This document shows positions 1-5,713 of a stretch of DNA of 6,172 nucleotides, one piece after another. The position numbers and the translations under genes were made by a program. Each line of letters begins with the position of its first letter. The stretch's first letter is position 1. This stretch comes from Acidobacteriaceae bacterium. Its GTDB lineage: Bacteria; Acidobacteriota; Terriglobia; Terriglobales; Acidobacteriaceae. The notes beneath the pieces are model-generated. The model saw only the letters and a program-made list of their open reading frames with translations. It searched no databases and was not told the DNA's origin. The stretch lies in contig PMWR01000473.1 of assembly GCA_003166055.1 (NCBI GenBank), forward strand, positions 9,091 to 15,262, written 5' to 3'.

Positions 1-119
1 GGCAGCTCGCGCCGCCACTCGATCGACACCATCTGCCATCCCGCCTTCGTCCGTTGCTCAATCACGTCCGGGCTGAATGGACCCGAAACCACATCTCGAA
101 CCCGTTCAAAATACGCCAT
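1..119 (-). CDS. N-terminal part of a small conserved protein of unknown function (3' end off the window)
   Basis: The reading frame opens with ATG at 119-117 and runs off the left edge after 39 complete codons, beginning MAYFERVRDVVSGPF and continuing through AGWQMVSIEW to WRREL. The start is strongly supported by a textbook Shine-Dalgarno, AAGGAGG at 132-126, six bases before the ATG. The segment 'KAGWQMVSIEW' resembles the 'xxGWELVAVxx' core seen in small DUF4177-like proteins, and I associate similar openings with Acidobacteriota, but I cannot name a family with confidence. The visible part has no signal peptide or membrane helix, so it is probably cytoplasmic. It is divergent from the muramidase gene and shares a roughly 300-base upstream region with it. 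Function is unknown. It is unlikely to be a shadow frame, because the ribosome binding site and start fit so well and no competing gene is visible here. Confidence 0.7.
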   Translation of the reverse strand, partial: MAYFERVRDVVSGPFSPDVIEQRTKAGWQMVSIEWRREL

Positions 120-125
120 CGTTGG

Positions 126-132
126 CCTCCTT
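126..132 (-). promoter_or_regulatory. Strong Shine-Dalgarno for the left-edge gene
   Basis: Read on the minus strand this is AAGGAGG, a full match to the anti-Shine-Dalgarno core, followed by six bases and then ATG at 119. It is the strongest ribosome binding site in the window and fixes the start of the truncated left-edge gene. Confidence 0.8.
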
Positions 133-177
133 GCATGGTTCAATTGGCCATATTGCAAGCAATTTTCCCGCCAGATC

Positions 178-201
178 TTGAGACTGCAGGAGGTCTCTCA
201 A
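178..201. repeat. Short inverted repeat / potential stem-loop
   Basis: TTGAGA (178-183) pairs with TCTCAA (196-201) around a 12-base loop. An alternative register pairs GAGAC (180-184) with GTCTC (193-197). It directly abuts the direct repeat that starts at 202. There is no U-run, so it is not a typical intrinsic terminator. It could be part of the leader or operator of the left-edge gene, or could have arisen by chance. Confidence 0.35.
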
Positions 202-234
202 ATAGCTCACGAACAAAATGATAGCTCAAGAACA
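202..234. repeat. Near-perfect 14-base tandem-spaced direct repeat
   Basis: ATAGCTCACGAACA (202-215) recurs as ATAGCTCAAGAACA (221-234), matching at 13 of 14 bases, with starts 19 bases apart (just under two helical turns). Such spacing suits two regulator molecules bound on one face of DNA. The copies begin about 83 bases upstream of the left-edge gene's start and end 184 bases upstream of the muramidase start, so the left-edge gene is the likelier target. No regulator gene is visible in the window. Confidence 0.5.
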
Positions 235-370
235 CTTGCGTTGGTTCAGGCGTACAGATGTCCGCATCCGCAAATCCATGTCCAATTTCGGACAGGCGCT
301 CCGAGCGCGCGTCTTGCCTTAGAAGCTGCGGCTGCTCGCACGGGATCGCAGACTCCCACCACTCCATTCA

Positions 371-379
371 TGGTATAAT
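371..379 (+). promoter_or_regulatory. Extended -10 promoter for the muramidase operon
   Basis: TGGTATAAT is a perfect extended -10 element (TG, one base, then TATAAT at 374-379). No good -35 hexamer lies 16-18 bases upstream: GACTCC at 351-356 is poor, which is typical of extended -10 promoters that do not need one. Transcription would be expected to start near 386, leaving a leader of about 32 bases before the ATG at 418. It would be read by the housekeeping sigma factor. Confidence 0.65.
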
Positions 380-417
380 TGGTGCGTCGGATCCCGCATT
401 CGACTTGAGGACAGCCT

Positions 418-1281
418 ATGGACACGCTCCCTCTTTCCGGCGCGGTCGGCGAACATAAGCCAAATCATTCCCATGATGTCCGCAAAGTGCAAGCCCATCT
501 TAATAGGCACTCCCACGCAACCCATGTCACGGTGAAAGAAGATGGCCTTTTCACGGCGAGCACGCTCATGGCTATCCATGCCTTTCAGCGCCGAGTACTG
601 GGAATGGCCCTCCCCGATGGCGTCGTGGGGATTTTTGGGCTAACCAATCAGTGGCTCGCGGCTTCAAGCATCTCCCGGCTTCTTTCTGCGTTCCCCGTCC
701 CGCCTGGGCCTGCCAAATCGAGCCTTTTGAGTAACGCAGATTATCAAGCGGCCGCGACGACGCTCAAATGCGAGGTCGCGGCGATCAAGGCTGTTGCATC
801 GGTGGAAACCGGAGGCTATGGTGCGTTCGACTCGGAGGGAAGGCCGACAATTCTCTATGAGCGTCACATCTTCAGCGTGTTGACCCATCATGTGTACGAC
901 AAAACCCATCCGGATATCTCGGGTCCTCACGCGAAGGGCGAATATAGCACGCCCTCTTATCCGAAGCTGAAACGCGCTTATCGCCTGGACCCGAATGCTG
1001 CGCTTGAGTCAACATCTTGGGGCGCCTTTCAGATCATGGGTGAGAATTACAAGCTTGCCGGTTTCACTTCTGTGCAAGCATTCGTCTCATCCATGCGCGT
1101 GTCTGTCCAAAACCAGCTAGCCGCGTTTGTCAACTTCATCCGCTCCAGCCCAGTTCTTACTCAGGCCATTCAGAAGAAGAATTGGATCGATTTTGCGCTT
1201 CATTACAATGGACCCGCGTACGCGAAGAACCATTACGATACAAAGCTTTCAAATGCCTACCTTCAGGCAAGCAAACCCTAA
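418..1281 (+). CDS. Endolysin-like N-acetylmuramidase with N-terminal peptidoglycan-binding domain
   Basis: The 287-residue product should cleave the glycan backbone of peptidoglycan. Residues about 17-80 form a peptidoglycan-binding type 1 domain (VRKVQAHLN, EDGLFTASTLMAIHAFQ, DGVVGIFG). After a Pro-rich linker (91-100), residues about 103-284 form an N-acetylmuramidase domain of the DUF3380/PF11860 type, with 'AVASVETGG' carrying the likely catalytic Glu130, then 'GRPTILYERHIF', 'SWGAFQIMGENYKLAGF' and 'HYNGPAYA'. The domain order and size match modular phage endolysins. There is no signal peptide or membrane helix, so export would need a holin, a secretion machine or lysis. The start is supported by GAGG at 407-410, seven bases upstream, and by the extended -10 at 371-379. 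The next gene starts 25 bases after the stop and is probably co-transcribed. No phage genes are nearby. Alternatives are a domesticated phage lysin, a secreted antibacterial effector or a bacteriocin-like enzyme. Domain assignment is firm; biological role is inference. Confidence 0.88.
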   Translation: MDTLPLSGAVGEHKPNHSHDVRKVQAHLNRHSHATHVTVKEDGLFTASTLMAIHAFQRRVLGMALPDGVVGIFGLTNQWLAASSISRLLSAFPVPPGPAKSSLLSNADYQAAATTLKCEVAAIKAVASVETGGYGAFDSEGRPTILYERHIFSVLTHHVYDKTHPDISGPHAKGEYSTPSYPKLKRAYRLDPNAALESTSWGAFQIMGENYKLAGFTSVQAFVSSMRVSVQNQLAAFVNFIRSSPVLTQAIQKKNWIDFALHYNGPAYAKNHYDTKLSNAYLQASKP

Positions 1282-1306
1282 GCCGGAAAGATCGCGGGGA
1301 CTGCAT

Positions 1307-1903
1307 ATGAACTATCGCGTGCGTACTGTATGGATCCTGCTTGTCTGCCTGACGACAGCATCCGCTTGCGCGCAGCTAAAGACTCGCTTGTTGTCGAAAG
1401 ATGAGTTCGCGGCCTCGGCGGGAAGGCTTTCGCAGTCGCTTGTTCCTGGAATTATAGGACCTCTCCACACCGAGGCTGCGCAGGCGTTTTCTGTGGAAGG
1501 AGCGGAGTTCAAGAGATTCTCGCTCCTGCCCGTGAGTTATGGGTGGCAGGATAAGGGGGCGACGGCTGTTACAAACATGTGCGGCATTTTCGTTGTCTAT
1601 ACAGGGAATGCACAGCAATTCCTTCCCACGATTGGAATGGGATGGCTGAATGTATTCAATTGTCATAGCTTGGACGCGGTCGGGTTCGTTGATGCCGGCA
1701 GCGGCGTGCCGCCAAGGATTCTGCTCCTCTATTCCGCCGACACGCCGCACGACATCGAGAACGAGCCCGCTGTTCTGGACTGGAGTTCATCTTCGCAGAA
1801 TTATGTTTGGAACCAGCGGCTCTCGTCCCGGCTCGTAGTGGACGGCCAGACCAACAGCATCGCCGAAATGAAGCGCCAATTGAGAAGGTACGAAGGTCAA
1901 TGA
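1307..1903 (+). CDS. Small exported protein of unknown function, paired with the muramidase
   Basis: The product is 198 residues. I chose ATG 1307 because the frame upstream of it overlaps the muramidase gene, GGGGA at 1296-1300 lies six bases before it, and it opens directly onto a signal peptide: a basic stretch (YRVR), a hydrophobic core (VWILLVCLTTAS) and an A-C-A cleavage site before Gln23. Cys21 sits in ASAC, a poor lipobox, so cleavage by signal peptidase I seems likelier than lipidation. The mature part of about 176 residues has two cysteines (Cys92, Cys119) that could form a disulfide after export, a 'PRILLLYSAD' segment and a basic C-terminus (EMKRQLRRYEGQ). I recognise no family. 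Its position 25 bases after a cell-wall hydrolase gene lacking a signal suggests a periplasmic partner, possibly an inhibitor or immunity protein, but no motif of known lysozyme inhibitors is visible. I see no clear terminator after it. Confidence 0.75.
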   Translation: MNYRVRTVWILLVCLTTASACAQLKTRLLSKDEFAASAGRLSQSLVPGIIGPLHTEAAQAFSVEGAEFKRFSLLPVSYGWQDKGATAVTNMCGIFVVYTGNAQQFLPTIGMGWLNVFNCHSLDAVGFVDAGSGVPPRILLLYSADTPHDIENEPAVLDWSSSSQNYVWNQRLSSRLVVDGQTNSIAEMKRQLRRYEGQ

Positions 1904-1964
1904 ATCGACGCGCCGGATACCTCATGGATCGCCCTTGAGACCTGCGATCGCGCCCACGATTTCC

Positions 1965-3320
1965 CTATTCCCGCACGCCAATCCCCAGCGCCTTCATCTT
2001 CCGATAGAGGTGGCTCCGCTCCAGCCCCAGCAATTCCGCCGCATGGCTGATGTTGTTCCGCGCCTCTTCAATCTTCTTCAGAATGTATTCCCGCTCATAC
2101 GCATCCCGCGCCTGCTGCAGCGACGAAAACTCCTCCGTCGACCGCGTCCCCGCCTTGTGCGTCAGTGGCGGCAGATGCTTGCGCTCAATCCGCAGCACGC
2201 GCGGGTTGAGAATCAGCACGCGCTCTATCATGTTTTTCAACTCGCGCACATTTCCCGGCCAGTGGTATTGCGACAGCGTTGCCAACGCCTCCTCGCCGAT
2301 CTCCATGCGCGGCCGCCCATATTGTCGGCCAAATTCCGTCAGAAACTCCCGCGCCAGCAGCGGAATATCCTGCTTGCGCTCGCGCAGCGGCGGAACAGCA
2401 AACGGCACTACATTGAGCCGGTAAAAAAGATCCTCGCGAAAATTCCCCTTCGCAATCTCCTCTTCGAGATCCTTGTTTGTTGATGCGATCAGGCGCACGT
2501 CCACCCGCAGCGGTTGCGTGCCGCCCACCGGCGTAAACAGTTGGTCGTCAAGCGCGGACAGCACCTTGGCCTGCGTCTTCAGGCTCATGTCGCCCACTTC
2601 ATCCAGAAAAAGCGTGCCCCCGTCCGCGCGTTCCAGCGTACCCCGCTGCTCGGCGGGCCTGCCCGGCTGCGCGCTGTGCCGGTATCCAAAAAGTTCCGCC
2701 TCAATGTGCGCCTCGGGAATCGCCGCGCAGTTCAACTCCACAAACACGCGGTCCCGCCGCAGGCTCTCCGCGTGAATCGCGCGCGCGATCAGTTCCTTCC
2801 CTGTGCCCGACTCCCCGTAAATCAACACTCGCCCATTCGTCGGAGCCATCAGCCGGATCTGCTGCCGCAGCGCCTTGGCCGGCACGCTTTCTCCGGTAAG
2901 CACCGACCCCACGCTGAACTGGCGCTTGAATTCGGAGTTTTCCGTCCGCAGCCGCCGCGCCTCCACTGCGTTCTTGAGCACGATGAGCGTGCGATCCAGC
3001 GAGAGCGGCTTTTCCAGAAAATCGTATGCGCCCAGCTTGGTAGCCTTCACCGCGGTCTCGATGGTTCCATGCCCGCTGATGATCACCACTTCCGGCCGCA
3101 TCTCCACGGCCAGTTGGTGCATATCGGCCAGCACGTCAAGCCCGTCGCGGTCGGGCAGCCAGATGTCGAGCAGCACCACATCGTACGGCGCATCCTGCAA
3201 CAGGATCATGGCCTCGGCGGCGCTGGCCGCGCTCGCCACGCCATAGCCCTCTTCGCGCAGAATCTCCTCAAGCGAGCTGCGAATCTCCGTCTCGTCGTCC
3301 ACCACCAGAATGTGGTTCAT
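1965..3320 (-). CDS. ntrX: NtrX-like response regulator (receiver, AAA+, Fis-type HTH) with altered GAFTGA loop
   Basis: A 451-residue cytoplasmic DNA-binding regulator. Residues 1-120 are a receiver with acidic pocket Asp8/Asp9, phosphoacceptor Asp52 (LLDIWLPD), Ser82 (ISGHG) and Lys104 (FLEKP). The 'ISGHGTIETAVKATKLGAYDF' style is typical of NtrX. Residues about 140-370 are an AAA+ ATPase with Walker A GESGTGKE (169-176), Walker B GGTLFLDEV (234-242), arginine-finger region NFREDLFYRLNV and WPGNVREL. Residues about 405-448 carry a Fis-type HTH (NISHAAELLGLERSHLYRKM). Where sigma-54 activators have GAFTGA, residues 216-221 read SAQPGR with unchanged spacing, so ATP-driven sigma-54 remodelling is doubtful; as I recall, alphaproteobacterial NtrX proteins also lack the motif. 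The gene overlaps the upstream kinase gene by four bases (ATGA), with AAGGGA at 3334-3329 as ribosome binding site. Its partner is clearly that kinase. Family assignment is firm; the regulon cannot be seen. Confidence 0.92.
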   Translation of the reverse strand: MNHILVVDDETEIRSSLEEILREEGYGVASAASAAEAMILLQDAPYDVVLLDIWLPDRDGLDVLADMHQLAVEMRPEVVIISGHGTIETAVKATKLGAYDFLEKPLSLDRTLIVLKNAVEARRLRTENSEFKRQFSVGSVLTGESVPAKALRQQIRLMAPTNGRVLIYGESGTGKELIARAIHAESLRRDRVFVELNCAAIPEAHIEAELFGYRHSAQPGRPAEQRGTLERADGGTLFLDEVGDMSLKTQAKVLSALDDQLFTPVGGTQPLRVDVRLIASTNKDLEEEIAKGNFREDLFYRLNVVPFAVPPLRERKQDIPLLAREFLTEFGRQYGRPRMEIGEEALATLSQYHWPGNVRELKNMIERVLILNPRVLRIERKHLPPLTHKAGTRSTEEFSSLQQARDAYEREYILKKIEEARNNISHAAELLGLERSHLYRKMKALGIGVRE

Positions 3321-5650
3321 GAGCGCAATCCCTTAAGCGGAGCGCCCGCAATGGCCGCAGCGCCACTGATGGCCTGCGCTACGCCGTTGCCCTCCAGCGT
3401 GGCCGGGGCTAACCGCACGCCTGCGGGATCCATCAGCGGAAGCTGCAGCAGGAAGCGCGCACCCTTGGGACTATTCGCCTCTGCGCGCAGCGACCCGCCA
3501 TGCTCCTGCGCAATCTTCGCGGCGATCGACAAGCCCAGCCCCGTTCCCCGATGTTTGGTCGAATAGAAAGGCAAGAACAGCCGCTCGCGTATTTCGTCCG
3601 TCAGTCCATGACCGGTGTCTGAAACCGAAACTTCCACCGCCGCGCCATCTTCACTGAGCGAACTGTGAATGCCAAGCACGCGCAGCAAGCTGCCCTGCAT
3701 AGCCTCGGCTGCATTGTCGATCAGGTTGGCCAGCGCGCGCCGAATGGCCTCGGGATCGGCCAGCACCGTTGGCAATCCCGGCTCCAGATCCCGCTGCACG
3801 GTGATTCCGTCCAGCCTGCCCGCAAACAGCGCCAGCGCCTCTTCCGCCACCTTGTTCATATCGCACGCGCGCGGCTGCGACGCGGGAAACTGTGCCAGCG
3901 CCGAGAACTGATCCACCAATGTACGCAGAGTGCCCACGCAGCCCAGAATCACTTCCGCGCATTTACGAATCACGTTGGGCGAGTCCATCTGGCCGCGGTC
4001 CAGGTGCTTGCCAATCCGTTCCGCGGACAGCGCAATCGGCGTCAGCGGATTCTTGATCTCGTGCGCCACTCGCTGCGCCACCTCCTTCCACGCCAGTTGA
4101 CGCTGCGCGCGCAGCAACTCGGTGGTGTCTTCCACCACCAGCACCGTTCCCGGCCCTCTATGCGCAAGTTCAAGGCGCGCACTGGTAATGGCCAGGTGCA
4201 TGGTGCGGCCCCGGGCGTGAAATTCAATCTCGGTCGATGCCGCACCCATGCGGTGCCCGCGGCGGATCACGCCCGCAAGGTCCTCCGCGCAATCGGCAGG
4301 CAGCAGATTCTCAATTTTCTCCCCGCCCAAGCCCACCTCCTCGCGCCGGCCCATCAGTGCGGCGAAGGCGCGGTTGGACTGCAACACCACGCCCGCGCCG
4401 TCCAGCGTGACAACCCCCGACGGAATCGTCTCGACAATCGTCTCAAGCTCGCGGCGGCGCTCCTCAATCGCAAGGTTGGCCCCGGTCAGTTGCGCGGAAG
4501 AGCTTTCGGCTAACTGACGACTGGCCTCAAGGTCCGCCGCCATGTGGTTGAAGGCGCGCACCAGGTCGCCCATCTCCCCAGTGGCAATCACCGCCACGCG
4601 ATGGTCGTACTGGCCGGCCGCAATCTCGTCCATCGCATTGCCCAGCGCCTCCACCGGCCCGGTAATCTGCTTCGACAGAAATCGGGCCAGCCAGACGCTG
4701 GAGAAAAAGACAACCGCCGTAATGAACAGCAGCAGCAGGAAGAAGATGGTGCGAATCTTATTGCGCGCACGGAAAAGCTCCCAATAATCGGCTGCGCCCG
4801 AGCGAATGCGCACCACCGTCTGGCTGAGCCCCTGGGGCATGGGCAGCGCCACCACTACCACCTTGCCCGACGCGGTTGCCGAAACACCCAACGCGTATTC
4901 CTGCCCGGACACATCGATCATTGGTTCGTCTCTGCGTTGCGCCAAGGTCAGCAGATTGGCTGAGAGCGGCCCGAAGAGTGGAACGGCGGCTCCCGCTTCG
5001 CCCTGGTCCAGCCAGGGAAGCAGAACGGCCCGGCTCGATTCCGGCGGCGCCTGAAAACCGGCCAGCAGCTTTGAATCCTTGCCATAAACCATGGCAAAAC
5101 CACCCGCCAAAGTGATTCGGTGCGACTGGAGCACATCCTCGAGTTGCGACTGATCCTGATCCGGAGTTCCTGAAGCCGCGATCGACTCTGCTTCAACGCG
5201 CGCATTGTCCGTCACATAATGCGCCAGCTCCAGCACCACGCGCGTCGAATCCTCGCGCAGCTCCGATGTCGGCTGCGAAAACCACCGGTCGATCGAGCGG
5301 TTCATCAATCCAAAACTGAACAGAAACATGAAAATTGCGGGAATCAGCGCAATCAGCGCCGCTCCCAGCATCATCCGCGTGCGCAAACGCGCGCCCAGCG
5401 CGCTGCTGCTTTGGTCCGCATACAGCTTGAGAACCGTCCTCAACAGCAGCATCAGCAGCACAAGAAGCAGCAGGAAGACCAGAACGATAAGACCCGTAAA
5501 GGCCAGTGTCTCTCCAGACGATTCAGGATTCAGAAACCGGACGCTGGAGGTGTTGAAAGCCTGGAGCACGCCGAACAGGGCGACAAGCACCAGGAATCCG
5601 CCCGCAAGCAGAGCAGCCGGCCGCCGCCGTGGATCGCCGAGAAACGACAT
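3317..5650 (-). CDS. ntrY: NtrY-like membrane sensor histidine kinase
   Basis: A 777-residue inner-membrane kinase that should autophosphorylate on His530 and pass the phosphate to the adjacent regulator. Three helices lie at about 11-30, 48-71 and 93-116, followed by an extracytoplasmic segment of about 180 residues (117-298) and a fourth helix (299-319). Then come HAMP (about 320-373, with ITGPVEALGNAM and AFNHMAADL), a PAS domain (about 398-510, with IPSGVVTLDGAG), HisKA with the H-box VAHEIKNPLTPIA, and HATPase with N-box NLIDNAAEA (642-650), DTGHG (678-682) and RGTGLGLSIA (701-710). Three leading helices plus a large outer loop is the NtrY layout, as is pairing with NtrX. All catalytic motifs look intact. 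A Gly/Ala-rich tail (about 741-777) extends past the ATPase domain. The signal sensed is unknown; a nitrogen or redox role known from other NtrY proteins is only an analogy. The start is chosen as the only Met before the first helix, although no ribosome binding site precedes it. Confidence 0.92.
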   Translation of the reverse strand: MSFLGDPRRRPAALLAGGFLVLVALFGVLQAFNTSSVRFLNPESSGETLAFTGLIVLVFLLLLVLLMLLLRTVLKLYADQSSSALGARLRTRMMLGAALIALIPAIFMFLFSFGLMNRSIDRWFSQPTSELREDSTRVVLELAHYVTDNARVEAESIAASGTPDQDQSQLEDVLQSHRITLAGGFAMVYGKDSKLLAGFQAPPESSRAVLLPWLDQGEAGAAVPLFGPLSANLLTLAQRRDEPMIDVSGQEYALGVSATASGKVVVVALPMPQGLSQTVVRIRSGAADYWELFRARNKIRTIFFLLLLFITAVVFFSSVWLARFLSKQITGPVEALGNAMDEIAAGQYDHRVAVIATGEMGDLVRAFNHMAADLEASRQLAESSSAQLTGANLAIEERRRELETIVETIPSGVVTLDGAGVVLQSNRAFAALMGRREEVGLGGEKIENLLPADCAEDLAGVIRRGHRMGAASTEIEFHARGRTMHLAITSARLELAHRGPGTVLVVEDTTELLRAQRQLAWKEVAQRVAHEIKNPLTPIALSAERIGKHLDRGQMDSPNVIRKCAEVILGCVGTLRTLVDQFSALAQFPASQPRACDMNKVAEEALALFAGRLDGITVQRDLEPGLPTVLADPEAIRRALANLIDNAAEAMQGSLLRVLGIHSSLSEDGAAVEVSVSDTGHGLTDEIRERLFLPFYSTKHRGTGLGLSIAAKIAQEHGGSLRAEANSPKGARFLLQLPLMDPAGVRLAPATLEGNGVAQAISGAAAIAGAPLKGLRS
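3329..3334 (-). promoter_or_regulatory. Ribosome binding site of the regulator gene inside the end of the kinase gene
   Basis: Read on the minus strand this is AAGGGA, eight bases before the ATG at 3320-3318. The kinase stop codon TGA (3319-3317) overlaps that ATG as ATGA, so a ribosome finishing the kinase can restart on the regulator, keeping the two proteins in step. Confidence 0.6.
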
Positions 5651-5656
5651 GCCGCG

Positions 5657-5662
5657 ATTATA
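5657..5662 (-). promoter_or_regulatory. Putative -10 element just upstream of the kinase start
   Basis: Read on the minus strand this is TATAAT, a perfect -10 hexamer, with six bases between it and the ATG at 5650. Transcription would then begin at or within a base or two of the start codon, giving a leaderless message, which fits the absence of a Shine-Dalgarno. The -35 is weak (CTGCCC at 5686-5681, 18-base spacing, three of six matches). A second -10-like GATAAT lies at 5677-5672. The hexamer could also be a chance AT-rich patch, with the kinase co-transcribed from the hydrolase gene 63 bases upstream. Confidence 0.4.
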
Positions 5663-5713
5663 GAACTGTCCATTATCGGCGGGCAGAATTCAGCCCTCAT
5701 TCATTCAACCCGC

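Larger units (their letters stand above)
120..417. other. Divergent intergenic region (about 300 bases)
   Basis: This stretch separates the divergent left-edge gene from the muramidase gene and I see no convincing gene in it. An open frame of about 75 codons on the minus strand (367-140) has no recognisable domain or good ribosome binding site, and it covers the repeats and the plus-strand promoter, so I treat it as non-coding. The region holds a ribosome binding site (126-132), a short inverted repeat ATTGC-AA-GCAAT (152-163), a stem-loop (178-201), a 14-base direct repeat (202-215 and 221-234) and an extended -10 promoter (371-379). CGGGATC (341-347) and GATCCCG (390-396) form a 7-base inverted repeat flanking the promoter, possibly by chance. 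I could not find a convincing -35/-10 pair for the left-edge gene. Confidence 0.6.

Noticed and set aside
140..367. Minus-strand open frame of about 75 codons in the divergent region
   Set aside because: It has no domain and no convincing ribosome binding site, and it covers the direct repeat and nearly reaches the plus-strand promoter. It is more likely non-coding.
1127..1306. Sixty-codon N-terminal extension of the exported protein
   Set aside because: It overlaps the muramidase gene in another frame and would bury the signal peptide. ATG 1307 has its own ribosome binding site and opens directly on the signal sequence.
1367..1375. Lipobox at Cys21 of the exported protein
   Set aside because: ASAC lacks the usual Leu/Val/Ile at position -3, and an A-C-A signal peptidase I site fits one residue later, so lipidation is possible but not favoured.
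1927..1949. GATCGC...GCGATC inverted repeat between the convergent genes as a terminator
   Set aside because: The stem is only six base pairs with an 11-base loop and no T-run on either side. The 61-base convergent gap shows no convincing terminator.
1935..2483. Plus-strand open frame of about 182 codons
   Set aside because: It is antisense to the HTH and AAA+ coding sequence of the regulator, and has low-complexity Arg/Pro/Gln-rich composition and no recognisable domain.
2514..3566. Long plus-strand open frame of about 350 codons
   Set aside because: It lies antisense across the regulator/kinase junction, where every catalytic motif on the minus strand is intact. Its translation is rich in Arg, His, Pro and Gln with no domain, as expected for a shadow of GC-rich genes.
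3665..4513. Plus-strand open frame of about 282 codons
   Set aside because: It is antisense to the kinase HisKA/HATPase region, with Arg/His/Gln-rich translation and no motif; a codon-bias shadow.
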